64,000 bases of DNA from NCBI RefSeq assembly GCF_001719045.1, contig NZ_CP015423.1, positions 5,207,501-5,271,500 on the forward strand, written 5' to 3'. Below the pieces are notes generated by a model. The model ran no database searches, was not told the DNA's origin, and saw only the letters and a list, made by a program, of their open reading frames with translations. Numbering within the stretch: the stretch's first letter is position 1; every line of letters starts with the position of its first letter. This document shows positions 53,478 through 63,514 of this stretch, one piece after another. This DNA comes from Paenibacillus polymyxa (GTDB lineage Bacteria > Bacillota > Bacilli > Paenibacillales > Paenibacillaceae). The translations under genes and the position numbers were made by a program.

Positions 53478-53800
53478 AGCACAAGAGTCGCGATTAAGGG
53501 AGGGTTCCGATAAATCATTTGCGGAAATAAGTTATTTGAAGGATATAGTTAGAGACTTGATACAACTAGGCATCATTATAGATAAGCTTTTGTTCAGAAT
53601 TGGTTCAGTGGTTTCATGTATATTAATTGAAAACGACATAAATCACTTATTTTCGACAAATATATGAATAAAAGATTAATATAAACACATTTTTATCGGT
53701 AAATACAGTGAATAAGCTTTATTATCTTTGAATTATGTAGAAACATTTCGAAGATCGAATAGGGTCGTTTTACTCAAAAGTAAATTAGGAGGTAGAACCA

Positions 53801-56800
53801 TTGAAAGTTTATTCACTTAAGTGGGCAGCCGCTCTTGTTGCTCTTCAGGCGGCGTTTGGTACTTCTGCTTACGCTGCAACGCCTACCAATAATTTGTTTT
53901 CAGATACATCCTATGTGACGAGTGATAAAATGGCGGCCATCCAAGAAGCTGTACGCCAAGGGCTTTTATCGGGGGATCCTCATGGAACTTTTCGCCCTGC
54001 AGCAACATTAACTCGTCAGGAACTCGCAGTATTATTGGTCAGAGCTTTAAAATTGGACCCTATTTCGAGTTCTTCTACTTTTAAAGATGTGCAAAGTAAA
54101 CAATTTGCTGCCCCATATATAGAAGCCGCACAAAAAGCCGGGTTTCTATCTGGGGATGGATTAGGAAACTTCCGTCCGAACGATCCTGTTACACGTGAAG
54201 AGCTGGCAGCTGTGTTTGTTCGTGCAGTCGGAGGGGTTAATGCAGAGGGCGGATCAAGCATTTTACCCAAAGATCAGTCCTTGGTAAGCCAATGGGCGGC
54301 TGGATCGGTAGATACAGCACTTCGTCTGGGTTTAATTGACATTCATGACAGCAAGCTCAATCCCACGGGTGAAGTAAAAAGGGAGGATATTGCTCCTTTC
54401 CTGCTGGATATTTTCAAAACTCAAGAGCAAACAGCTACGATCAATAGCATTGATGGAGACATTGTAACGATCGATAATGTTCCCTATTTAATAGAGGGAA
54501 ATTTGAAAGAGTTAATCGGAAACTCCAATAAAGATGCGTTAAAAGGAGCTAAATTAAAGTTTAATTCACGCAATCGTAATGTGGACGGGCTGCAACAATT
54601 ACAAATCGTGCAAAAAGATGTTGTGTTAAACACCAATGGTCTACCGGAAAGCAGCCTGCTTCGAATTTTAGGTGATGGTGTTCAGATTAAAGGGGATATC
54701 AAAGGAGTAATCGAGCTTAATGACGGTGTTTCTAATATCCAGCTGAATGGAAACGTAAACCATCTTAATGTGAATTCCGGCAATGGTATTTCTATTAAAG
54801 GAACCGGAACAATCGGGGAGCTTCAAGTTGCCAACGCAAACGCTAAAGTGACATTGAACCCGAATTTTAAAGTTGAAATGATTCAGCTGCCTAAAGATGC
54901 ATCCGTTTCACAAGTTATCCAAAATTACAGCGAAGTACAAAAGCAGATTGGACAAATTCAGTCCGCTGACGGAACGGTTCAAGAACCGACTACAGTTACG
55001 TCCAGCAGCGTGACATTTTCCTCCGGAGGTGGAACTTCAACAAAATCAGTGACTAACCATGCGCCAGGCGTTACTACCAGGTTTACTGATATTACGTTAA
55101 GTACAGCAGATGAGCCTAAAAAGATTAATCTGGCAAATAGTTTTACCGATGCTGATGGAGACACTCTGACCTACACAGCAGAAACTTCAGCCACAAACGT
55201 AGCGACGGTATCAGTGAATGGAAGTCAGTTGACTCTCACGCCGGTGAACGCCGGAACAGTTACGATCACGGTTACGGCGAACGACGGCAAGGGCGGGACC
55301 ATAAACGACCAGTTTAACGTGACGATCACGCCGGTGATCCCAGAAGCCGTGAACCATGCGCCGACGGTGGAAACGTCGATCAGCAATGTGACGACAGGAG
55401 CTGCGGACGGAGTTAAGACGGTGAGCCTTGCGAGTGTGTTTGCAGATGAAGACAGCGACGCACTGACATATACCGCAACCTCGACGGATACGGGCGTGGC
55501 AACAGTAGCGGTAAGCGGAAGCGATCTGAAAATTACGCCAGTGAACGCGGGTACGGTCACGATCACGGTTACGGCGAACGACGGCAAAGGCGGGACCATA
55601 AACAGCCAGTTCAACGTGACGATCACGCCGGTGATCCCGGAAGCCGTGAACCATGCGCCGACGGTGGACACGTCGATCAGCAATGTGACGACAGGAGCCG
55701 CGGATGGAGTTAAGACGGTGAGCTTTGCAGGTGTGTTTGCAGATGAAGACAGCGACGCACTGACATACACGGCAATCTCGACAGATACGGGCGTGGCAAC
55801 AGCAGCGGTAAACGGAAGCGACCTGAAAATTACACCAGTGAACGCGGGTACGATCACGATTACGGTAACGGCAGATGACGGCAAGGGCGGCACGGTGGAT
55901 ACGCAGTTCAACGTGACGATCACACCGGTTATTCCAGAAGCCGTGAACCATGCGCCGACGGTGGAGACGTCGATCAGCAATGTAACGACAGGGGTCGCGG
56001 ATGGAGTTAAGATGGTGAGCCTTGCGAGTGTGTTTGCAGATGAAGACAGCGACGCGCTGATGTACACGGCAACCTCGACGGATACGGGCGTGGCAACAGC
56101 AGCGGTAAACGGAAACGATCTGAAAATTACGCCAGTGAACGCGGGTACAGTCACGATTACGGTAACGGCAGATGACGGCAAGGGCGGCACGATGGATACG
56201 CAGTTCAACGTGACGATCACACCGGTTATTCCAGAAGCCGTGAACCATGCGCCGACGGTGGAAACGTCGATCAGCAATGTGACGACAGGAGCCGCGGATG
56301 GAGTTAAGACGGTGAGCCTTGCGAGTGTGTTTGCAGATGAAGACAGCGACGCGCTGACATACACGACAACCTCGACAGATACGGGCGTGGCAACAGCAGC
56401 GGTAAACGGAAGCGATCTGAAAATTACGCCAGTGAACGCGGGTACAGTCACGATTACGGTAACGGCAGATGACGGCAAGGGCGGCACGATGGATACGCAG
56501 TTCAACGTGACGATCACACCGGTTATTCCAGAAGCCGTGAACCATGCGCCGACGGTGGAAACGTCGATCAGCAATGTGACAACAGGAGCCGCGGATGGAG
56601 TTAAGACGGTGAGCCTTGCGAGTGTGTTTGCAGATGAAGACAGCGACGCACTGACATACACCGCAACCTCGACAGATACGGGCGTGGCAACAGCAGCGGT
56701 AAACGGAAGCGACCTGAAAATTACACCAGTGAACGCCGGAACAGCCACGATCACGGTTACAGCAGATGACGGAAACGGGGGTACAGTGGATACGAATTTC

Positions 56801-57565
56801 ACTCTAACGGTGACTCCTCCACCTGCTGCTAATCACGCTCCTGTTGTTCAAAGCACGATTAATGATGTTTCTACAGAAGCAGGTGCTGTGGACACAAATA
56901 TTGGACTTGCTTCAACTTTTGCAGATGAAGATTTGGACTTACTGACGTATTCCGCTGATTCATCGGACCCTAGCGTAGCAACGGTTTCCGTTACAGGCGA
57001 CCAACTGAGTATTACTCCGCTTGCAGTGGGAAGTGCTACAGTCACAGTTACCGCAGATGATGGGAAGGGGGGAACCGTTCAAACGATCTTCCAAGTCACT
57101 GCTGGAGAAAAGAAGGGACTTTTCTTCTCTGAGTTGGCATGGGGGCAGAGCGACTCTATGATGCAGATTATTGAGCTTTATAATGCGGGTTCTGAGGAAT
57201 TGGATGCTTCAAAAATTAGAATTGAACGCAGTGATAGTGGAAATTCGATCGAAATAAGTCAAGACGCTGGTGCTTTTATTCCAGATGGAGCTACTTTCGT
57301 GATAGGAGATACCATGTATTTTGGTGATGCGCATGTAGATTACTTCACAGACATGGGATTTTATAACGATGATTCAGCACCTGTTACTTTATCGCTTTAT
57401 TACGATAATCAGTTGATTGATACGGCAGTGTTTCAACCTCATACCACTTTAGCTAGACAATCCGATGTTACCCATGGAAATGCAGACTACGAGGCAAGTG
57501 AATGGTTTGATGAAGGAACCGATTATACGGATAATATCGGCATCTTTAGTAGTGAGGCACCATAA
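53801..57565 (+). CDS. SLH-domain cell-surface protein with tandem Ig/cadherin-like repeats
   Basis: A 1254-aa exported protein starting at TTG, seven bases after AGGAGGTAG. Signal peptide to about residue 25 (GTSAYA). Three S-layer homology repeats (about 30-215; GLLSGDPHGTFRPAATLTRQE is the clearest) bind pyruvylated cell-wall polymer. A linking domain (about 220-410) precedes seven Ig/cadherin-like modules (about 420-1105), five of them nearly identical 99-residue units. The C-terminal 150 residues (FFSELAWGQSDSMMQIIELY) resemble a lamin-tail/LTD domain. It is thus a long cell-wall-anchored stalk, probably an adhesin or S-layer-associated protein. The next gene is a paralogue whose start overlaps this stop. 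Confidence 0.85.
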   Translation: MKVYSLKWAAALVALQAAFGTSAYAATPTNNLFSDTSYVTSDKMAAIQEAVRQGLLSGDPHGTFRPAATLTRQELAVLLVRALKLDPISSSSTFKDVQSKQFAAPYIEAAQKAGFLSGDGLGNFRPNDPVTREELAAVFVRAVGGVNAEGGSSILPKDQSLVSQWAAGSVDTALRLGLIDIHDSKLNPTGEVKREDIAPFLLDIFKTQEQTATINSIDGDIVTIDNVPYLIEGNLKELIGNSNKDALKGAKLKFNSRNRNVDGLQQLQIVQKDVVLNTNGLPESSLLRILGDGVQIKGDIKGVIELNDGVSNIQLNGNVNHLNVNSGNGISIKGTGTIGELQVANANAKVTLNPNFKVEMIQLPKDASVSQVIQNYSEVQKQIGQIQSADGTVQEPTTVTSSSVTFSSGGGTSTKSVTNHAPGVTTRFTDITLSTADEPKKINLANSFTDADGDTLTYTAETSATNVATVSVNGSQLTLTPVNAGTVTITVTANDGKGGTINDQFNVTITPVIPEAVNHAPTVETSISNVTTGAADGVKTVSLASVFADEDSDALTYTATSTDTGVATVAVSGSDLKITPVNAGTVTITVTANDGKGGTINSQFNVTITPVIPEAVNHAPTVDTSISNVTTGAADGVKTVSFAGVFADEDSDALTYTAISTDTGVATAAVNGSDLKITPVNAGTITITVTADDGKGGTVDTQFNVTITPVIPEAVNHAPTVETSISNVTTGVADGVKMVSLASVFADEDSDALMYTATSTDTGVATAAVNGNDLKITPVNAGTVTITVTADDGKGGTMDTQFNVTITPVIPEAVNHAPTVETSISNVTTGAADGVKTVSLASVFADEDSDALTYTTTSTDTGVATAAVNGSDLKITPVNAGTVTITVTADDGKGGTMDTQFNVTITPVIPEAVNHAPTVETSISNVTTGAADGVKTVSLASVFADEDSDALTYTATSTDTGVATAAVNGSDLKITPVNAGTATITVTADDGNGGTVDTNFTLTVTPPPAANHAPVVQSTINDVSTEAGAVDTNIGLASTFADEDLDLLTYSADSSDPSVATVSVTGDQLSITPLAVGSATVTVTADDGKGGTVQTIFQVTAGEKKGLFFSELAWGQSDSMMQIIELYNAGSEELDASKIRIERSDSGNSIEISQDAGAFIPDGATFVIGDTMYFGDAHVDYFTDMGFYNDDSAPVTLSLYYDNQLIDTAVFQPHTTLARQSDVTHGNADYEASEWFDEGTDYTDNIGIFSSEAP
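55351..56835 (+). repeat. Five tandem 297-bp coding repeats
   Basis: Units begin at 55351, 55648, 55945, 56242 and 56539, exactly 297 bases (99 codons) apart, each opening with GAACCATGCGCCGACGGTGG. Differences between units are few. Each encodes one Ig/cadherin-like module (ADEDSDALTYTA, then ITPVNAGTVTITVTADDGKG). The units are richer in GC than the flanking modules. Confidence 0.95.
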
Positions 57566-60500
57566 TGAATAAAAAGAATAGAGGGAACATCATGAGTTCT
57601 AAACCTAATAAATGGCTGATTACATTAGCTTTGGCTGCACTTGTTGCTCCAACGGCTTTGCAGACGATTGCATCTGCTGCCAGCGGTGCATCAAACGGAG
57701 CAGCTCTGGCCAGTCTGCCTTTTAAAGACATCAATAATATTGATTCAGAGCAAAAGACAAACATCCTGCGAGCCATTGAAGCTGGACTTCTGCATGGTGA
57801 CCCATCTGGATCCTATCGGCCAACGGATTTGTTGACCCGTCAAGAAATGGCGGTTCTATTAACTCAAGCTCTGCAACTCTCTATTTCTAAAGCAGCAAGC
57901 AGCAGTTTCTCGGATGTAGAACCGAAAAGTTGGTCGAGTCCCTATATTGAGGCTGTACATCGTGCAGGACTCATGAATGGAGACGACGGCTCCAAATTCA
58001 GGCCCAAAGCGGCAGTTACCAGAGAGGAGGCTGCGGTTCTGCTTATGCGGGCCGCCGGGCTTCCTATTACAGCTGACGCCACGGAGTCTGCTAAACTTAC
58101 TGATTGGAATCGGGTCAGTCCGTGGGCACGGCCTTACGTTAATACGGCTTTACAGTCGGGCTCCATGAAGACGGATCAGTCCGGTTTCAAACCTAAATCG
58201 TCCGTTCAGCGCCAAGATATAGCCCAGTATATGATGTCTACCTTTTTCCCTAAGGACCATGTAGTCCAACTCCAAAAAGTAGAGGATGGAAAGGCCTGGA
58301 TTAACGGGATTGAATATAAACTCTCGGATTCAGTTAAAGGAATCCTGCAAACCTCTAACCAAGAGATTCTCAAAGGAGCAGATATTCAATTTGTAGCATC
58401 ACAGCGGACCATTGAATCGATCACCAAACTGGTCATCCATGCGAGCGGGCAAGCTCCGATAGGGCAAGCTTCCGAATTCAGCGGCAATCTTGTATTAGAT
58501 GGTCATAACTCCTCGATTGACGGAAATTTAACTATTGACGGTGATTACATTTCGGTTATGAATTTGAATGTCAAAAATAGTTTTACAGTTACGTCAAGCC
58601 TTGAACATGATTTGTATGCCTCTAAATTTACGGTACAAGGAAAAACATATATTCAGGGCGGTGACCAGAACACCGTATTGTTTAACACATCTGAGCTGCA
58701 GGATGTCGAGGTATCCAAACAGGATGTCCACGTAGTCATTCAAGGAAATTCGACGGTGGATCAAATGTCGTTGATTTCCAATGCAACGATTGAAAATGAT
58801 TCATCCTCAACGATACAGCAGTTGAATGTTCTTACCGGTGCCAAGCAAGTAGAGTTGCAGGGGATTATTAAGCAATTGTCGGTCAACAGTGACCAGCCCG
58901 TAGCTCTGACAGGCCAGGCCTCCATTAATACATTGGCTGTGAACAGTTCCTCTCCGGTCAGTCTGGAGGTAGCTGGAACTATTTCAAATTTACAAGTAAA
59001 TAACTCTGCAGCAAATATTAGTGTAAGCTCCTCCAGCCAAGTCACGAATACTTCATTTGCAGTAGGTGTGTCTTCTTCGACGGTATCAGGAGTCACTGGA
59101 GTCACTACAACTTCTTCTGGTAGCTCGCGTTCTACGGTTGTGACCAATACAGCACCGAAGTTAGTGACCAAATATGACGATCAAGCCGTAACGGTGGGCG
59201 ATTCTGAACTTCAGATTGACTTACTTGGACATTTTACGGACGAGGAGCAGTCCGAGCTCAAATATACGGCAGTGTCGTCTAGTACAAAAATCAGTACAGT
59301 CCGAGTAGAGGGAACAAACCTGTTTATCAAGGCTGTTGGCAAAGGGACTGCGACCATTACGATCGCCGCAGATGACCAGGCCGGGAAAAAAGCGGGAACG
59401 AATTTCAAGGTCCGTGTCAATGAATCTCCTGTTTCATTGAGTATCCCCAATCAAAACGAACAGTTGGGGAGCGACGACGTAACCTTATCTTTAGGATCGT
59501 TTTTTACGGATTCTGAAAATGATCCTATGACTTATGAGGTTGCGATCGATGATCCTTCCATTGCTACCTTTACCCTGACGGGTGATCAATTGGTATTAAC
59601 TCCGGCAGCTGTAGGACATGCCCAAGTTACCGTCAAGGCATCCGATGGTCGGGGAGGCAGCGCAAGCCAGTCGTTTCAATTGGTTGTAACTGCAGTACCT
59701 AATCAAAATCCGGTTGTAAATCAGAAGCCGGGCAACCAAACGCTCACTGTGGGCGATGCGGACTACATCCTGGATTTATCTCCGGTGTTCCTTGATTCGG
59801 ACAGCAATCCGCTAACCATCTCGGCAGAATCCTCGGATCTATCCATTGCGACGGTCTCCGTTAATGGAAACCAGGCCACAGTTCATGCGGTTTCCTCAGG
59901 AACAGCAAACATACAGCTAAAAGCGACAAATGGCCTTGGAGGCGAGGTTAAGACCGATTTTGATATTACCGTTAATGAACCTCCGGTATCCTTGCGAATT
60001 CCAGATCAGACGAAACAAATCAATTCAGACGACATTCAATTATCTTTAAACGACTTCTTTACCGACCATGAGAAGGATTCATTGTCATACAGCATTGATA
60101 TTTCCGATTCTTCGGTTGCGACTGCAGTGCTAAATGGGGACACGCTTACTATTACACCGTTAAAAATTGGTAGCACATCAGTATCTGTTAAGGCATCTGA
60201 TGGCCATGGAGGTAGCACAAGCCAGTCGTTTCAAATGGAAGTAACTGCTGTATCTAACCAAAATCCGGTTATAGATCAGAAGCCGGTTAATCAGACACTG
60301 AATCTAGGCGATGCGGATTATATCCTGGATTTATCTTTGGTATTCCACGATCCCGATGGCGACCCTGTGGACGTTTTGGCAGAATCTTCGGATTCGTCAG
60401 TTGCTGTTGTATCCGTTAACGGATACATAGCCACGGTCCATGCAGTTTCCTCAGGAACAGCAACGATTCAGCTTAAAGCAAAAGATGGCCGCGGGGGCGA

Positions 60501-62163
60501 GGTCACTACTGATTTTGATGTTACCGTCAATGAATCCCCGATTTCCACAGGGATTCTGGATCAGATGAAAGAAATAAATACAGGCGATATTCAATTGTCC
60601 TTAAATGATTTCTTTTCCAGTCCTGATAGCGATGTTTTAACTTACGATGTTCATAGCATTTCTGACCCGACTGTTGTGACGGCTGCCGTTTATGGAGATA
60701 TGCTTACTCTTACACCGTTAACGATCGGTAGTACATCGGTATCGATCAAAGCAACAGATAGCTGGGGAGGGAAAGTGATCGAAACTTTCAAAACCACCGT
60801 CACGGCTGGACCTCCACAGAATCAGTATCCAGTAGAAACTAAACCTGCCGACCAGTCGCTTACTGTAGGTGGTGCGGTCTACTCACTCAATTTAGGTTCC
60901 GTTTTTACTGATCCTGATGGGGATACGTTGACCTTTAAGGCAACCTCTTCTGATCCGTCCGTTGCTTCGGCGGAAATCACTGGAGCTCAATTGGAAATTC
61001 AGGCACTAAGTGCAGGGACGACAATCATAGAAATCAAGGTTATGGATGGCCGTGGAGGGGAAACTTCAAGCACCTTCCAAGTCAGTGTCCAATCATCCGG
61101 TTCGTCTAACCCATCTTCTAATCAGCCGCCTCAAGTAGATGCGACCATTTATGAACAAGTGTTGACTGTAGGAGTTACGAATGCAAGAAGCTACGACCTA
61201 TCTCAATTGTTCAGTGATGCTGACGGGGATGCCCTGACGTTTACTTCTACTGTTGAATCAACCGGTATGGTAAATGCAGAGGTTAACGGATCAACGTTGA
61301 CTCTTACTCCGGGTAATCAGACAGGAAGTACCAAGGTAACGATTACTGCGAATGACGGGCATGGCGGAACAGCCACCTATAATTTTCAGGTAACGAATGC
61401 TCCTCTGGCGACGAATGGAATTGTTCAAATCCGAACCAAGCAAGGGGTCAAAGATCCGATTACTTATGACATGTCAACAGTGTTCCCGGGTGAAACTTCA
61501 TTTAAAATCTATTCGGGTACGGCAGATTCCACCTTTACTGGGCCAATCCCTCTTAATGGGACGGTTTGGACATGGAACGGGGATATTTTTCAATACTTCT
61601 GGGTAATCGGGGCGAACGGATCTGCCGCTGTATTCCAAGTGACCTCAAATCCTCAAGGACCGGAGGATCTATATTTTTCCCAGTATCTATCTTTGGATAA
61701 AACCCGTACTGCTATTGAGCTGTTTTATAATCCGGTAGGAGATACTTCTAAACCTATAGAAAATGCAGGATACTCACTTGAGATTCATCAATACAATTTA
61801 GCTACAAATACTCCCAAGGTGTGGAGCCAGCCTATTAATTCGTTTTGGAAAGGCATGCCTTATATATATATCGATTCCATCTTTTATGACTTTTTCGACA
61901 TTGTTCCTGCGACATACTATAATGATGAATTGATGTTACTAGAAACGAATACCAATGTAACGACAGGCTATGTCCTGAAAAAGAACGGCGTAACGATCGA
62001 CGTCTTAGGTGATCCTAACGGAAAAACGCAATTTATGCCGAATAATGGGACTATTATCCGAAAATCGGGGATTAAGTCCGGTTCCTCCTCTTATAATCTT
62101 CCAGGAGAGTGGAACTCTTATCCAACCGGAACGCTTCAATATTTTAGTCATCATACTCCATAA
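57565..62163 (+). CDS. Second SLH-domain cell-surface protein with Ig-like repeats
   Basis: A 1532-aa paralogue of the preceding protein. Signal peptide ending near TIASAAS. Three SLH repeats (about 50-220; GLLHGDPSGSYRPTDLLTRQE is diagnostic). A beta-helix-like region of about 300 residues (GNLVLDGHNSSIDGNLTIDG) follows, then eight to nine Ig/cadherin-like modules, two of which form a 555-bp double unit repeated from 59701 and 60256. The final part (DLYFSQYLSLDKTRTAIEL) again looks LTD-like. ATG 57565 overlaps the previous stop (TAATG), so the genes are coupled. ATG 57592, behind AGAGGGA, is an alternative start. The two stalks are probably displayed together. Confidence 0.85.
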   Translation: MNKKNRGNIMSSKPNKWLITLALAALVAPTALQTIASAASGASNGAALASLPFKDINNIDSEQKTNILRAIEAGLLHGDPSGSYRPTDLLTRQEMAVLLTQALQLSISKAASSSFSDVEPKSWSSPYIEAVHRAGLMNGDDGSKFRPKAAVTREEAAVLLMRAAGLPITADATESAKLTDWNRVSPWARPYVNTALQSGSMKTDQSGFKPKSSVQRQDIAQYMMSTFFPKDHVVQLQKVEDGKAWINGIEYKLSDSVKGILQTSNQEILKGADIQFVASQRTIESITKLVIHASGQAPIGQASEFSGNLVLDGHNSSIDGNLTIDGDYISVMNLNVKNSFTVTSSLEHDLYASKFTVQGKTYIQGGDQNTVLFNTSELQDVEVSKQDVHVVIQGNSTVDQMSLISNATIENDSSSTIQQLNVLTGAKQVELQGIIKQLSVNSDQPVALTGQASINTLAVNSSSPVSLEVAGTISNLQVNNSAANISVSSSSQVTNTSFAVGVSSSTVSGVTGVTTTSSGSSRSTVVTNTAPKLVTKYDDQAVTVGDSELQIDLLGHFTDEEQSELKYTAVSSSTKISTVRVEGTNLFIKAVGKGTATITIAADDQAGKKAGTNFKVRVNESPVSLSIPNQNEQLGSDDVTLSLGSFFTDSENDPMTYEVAIDDPSIATFTLTGDQLVLTPAAVGHAQVTVKASDGRGGSASQSFQLVVTAVPNQNPVVNQKPGNQTLTVGDADYILDLSPVFLDSDSNPLTISAESSDLSIATVSVNGNQATVHAVSSGTANIQLKATNGLGGEVKTDFDITVNEPPVSLRIPDQTKQINSDDIQLSLNDFFTDHEKDSLSYSIDISDSSVATAVLNGDTLTITPLKIGSTSVSVKASDGHGGSTSQSFQMEVTAVSNQNPVIDQKPVNQTLNLGDADYILDLSLVFHDPDGDPVDVLAESSDSSVAVVSVNGYIATVHAVSSGTATIQLKAKDGRGGEVTTDFDVTVNESPISTGILDQMKEINTGDIQLSLNDFFSSPDSDVLTYDVHSISDPTVVTAAVYGDMLTLTPLTIGSTSVSIKATDSWGGKVIETFKTTVTAGPPQNQYPVETKPADQSLTVGGAVYSLNLGSVFTDPDGDTLTFKATSSDPSVASAEITGAQLEIQALSAGTTIIEIKVMDGRGGETSSTFQVSVQSSGSSNPSSNQPPQVDATIYEQVLTVGVTNARSYDLSQLFSDADGDALTFTSTVESTGMVNAEVNGSTLTLTPGNQTGSTKVTITANDGHGGTATYNFQVTNAPLATNGIVQIRTKQGVKDPITYDMSTVFPGETSFKIYSGTADSTFTGPIPLNGTVWTWNGDIFQYFWVIGANGSAAVFQVTSNPQGPEDLYFSQYLSLDKTRTAIELFYNPVGDTSKPIENAGYSLEIHQYNLATNTPKVWSQPINSFWKGMPYIYIDSIFYDFFDIVPATYYNDELMLLETNTNVTTGYVLKKNGVTIDVLGDPNGKTQFMPNNGTIIRKSGIKSGSSSYNLPGEWNSYPTGTLQYFSHHTP

Positions 62164-62183
62164 CATTTTGTTGAATTAACGGG

Positions 62184-62246
62184 AAGCCCTCCAGCGCTGA
62201 TGGTACTTGGGGCGAAGGGTCCCGGGAGAGTAGGATGTCGCCAAGC
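62184..62246 (+). rRNA. Truncated 3' remnant of 5S rRNA
   Basis: AAGCCCTCCAGCG, GATGGTACTTGG, GAAGGGTCCCGGGAGAGTAG and GTCGCCAAGC are the consecutive segments of the 3' half of a Paenibacillus 5S rRNA (about 63 of 117 nt). The 5' half, including the strand that pairs with the 3' end, is missing. There is no 16S or 23S nearby, and the terminal part of an SLH gene lies 20 bases upstream. It is not expected to function in ribosomes. Confidence 0.85.
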
Positions 62247-62277
62247 AATTAATGTATAACTCTGCATAGTGGTACTC

Positions 62278-62309
62278 AAGCTGTCGAGACATTCTCGACA
62301 GCTTTTTTT
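62278..62309 (+). terminator. Strong terminator, probably from a former rRNA operon
   Basis: AAGCTGTCGAGA (62278-62289) / TCTCGACAGCTT (62293-62304), 12 bp perfect with a CAT loop, then T6. It follows the 5S remnant at the distance usual in rRNA operons and now terminates the SLH genes. Confidence 0.9.
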
Positions 62310-62392
62310 ATTCCCAATCTTTCAACATGGCATCCTATAAGGTACATACCATACCAAAGGGAATTTTCATCATTACGAGCCGAATATGTCGA

Positions 62393-63493
62393 TTATAGCG
62401 ACACGAAGCACTGTTCCCATTGATCGGTAATGGAGGCTTTGTCAAGCTGTTCTCCAATGAGTGTGACATATCCCTGGCTCACAGGAAGTGCAGTAGGCTG
62501 CCACTCCAAGTGATTTCCTGAAAATTGCAAAAGCATTGTACCTTCCTGAGGAAGCACGCAGTAACCTTTCGCACGAAGCAACGAGGAACCTAACCCGGTC
62601 AAAAGGTTTTCCAATCGTTGTTTTTCGAGTGGCTGAGGAGAATATTGATGCAACGTTAGGCTCTCCAGACGGGAGAACGAATGAGGCTGCTTAGGATCGT
62701 GGTTATGACTGTGTGCCGCAATAACTTTGAAAGCCGTACTTCTGGAGAGACTACTGGTGCTTCCGATACTTTTGACGGGAATGGAAACGGACGGTACACC
62801 TGCATCGGTGGACTGGACTTGTGCAGGTGCTGGTTGAAGTGTCTGTACAGGTTTTGCGGCAACGGATGCGGAGGCCAGAACAGGCTCTAGTAGTGGTTCA
62901 AGGTCAATCCGGCTATATTCAGTAGTTTGCAGCTTGGCCGTATCGTTGAGCTTGCGGATGCTCTTGACGACCTTCGTCACTTCACGGCTACTTGCTGCAT
63001 CCGTCTTGTTCACCACAATAAAGTCTGCGGTGCGCAGTTGTCCGTGCAGGGTGCGAACCAGTTCTTTATCAGCCGTAAAGCGGCTATTGTATTCATGGAA
63101 CAGCTCAGCATCCACAACACTGATGCTGTGAACCAGATAAAGCCGATCTGTCAGTAGAGGGGAGCGAAGCTCCTCCAGTACTTGTTCGGGGTTGGCTACC
63201 CCGGTGGTTTCCATGAAGATCAGGTCTGGCTTCTGGTTGAGCAGGGTATGCAGAGCCCCTGCCAGCTCATTTCTTTTGCTGCAACAAATGCAGCCTTCTA
63301 GCAATCCTTCTACTGTTACGTCAGGCATTTCCTCTGAAATTATAGCGCTGTCTACATCATATTCACCCATTTCGTTCATTAAAACAGCAGCACGAAGGGG
63401 AATTTGGCGAGTATGGGCTAACAGGCGTAAAAGCAGTGTTGTTTTGCCGCTTCCAAGAAAACCACTGATTAAAATAACAGGAACTTTGTTCAT
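62393..63493 (-). CDS. COG0523 (CobW/YciC-like) zinc metallochaperone GTPase
   Basis: A 366-aa G3E-family GTPase: P-loop GFLGSGKTT (11-19), the metal motif CICC (68-71), METTGVANP and NKTD (162-165). A histidine-containing stretch (HSHNHDPKQPHS near 259) joins the two domains, and the C-terminal CobW domain follows. Members of this group (B. subtilis YciC/ZagA) deliver zinc under starvation and are usually Zur-repressed. ATG 63493 lies seven bases after AAGGAGG. It stands 21 bases after a DUF1980/YcgQ-like gene in the same direction. That pairing and the zinc-sparing ribosomal genes in this window support a zinc role. Confidence 0.85.
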   Translation of the reverse strand: MNKVPVILISGFLGSGKTTLLLRLLAHTRQIPLRAAVLMNEMGEYDVDSAIISEEMPDVTVEGLLEGCICCSKRNELAGALHTLLNQKPDLIFMETTGVANPEQVLEELRSPLLTDRLYLVHSISVVDAELFHEYNSRFTADKELVRTLHGQLRTADFIVVNKTDAASSREVTKVVKSIRKLNDTAKLQTTEYSRIDLEPLLEPVLASASVAAKPVQTLQPAPAQVQSTDAGVPSVSIPVKSIGSTSSLSRSTAFKVIAAHSHNHDPKQPHSFSRLESLTLHQYSPQPLEKQRLENLLTGLGSSLLRAKGYCVLPQEGTMLLQFSGNHLEWQPTALPVSQGYVTLIGEQLDKASITDQWEQCFVSL

Positions 63494-63514
63494 CATTTTC
63501 CCTCCTTGGTGGGT

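Noticed and set aside
55211..56802. Two long minus-strand reading frames (444 and 525 codons) over the 297-bp repeats
   Set aside because: They arise from codon bias of the repeated sense-strand units, have periodic low-complexity products (CRVHQRVAVFICKHT, SSSANTLARLTVL), and lack promoters and ribosome-binding sites.
55351..56835. CRISPR-like direct repeats
   Set aside because: The units are contiguous 297-bp coding repeats without unique spacers.
62184..62246. A functional 5S rRNA gene or complete rRNA operon
   Set aside because: The 5' half and the neighbouring 16S/23S genes are absent, so the terminal helix cannot form.
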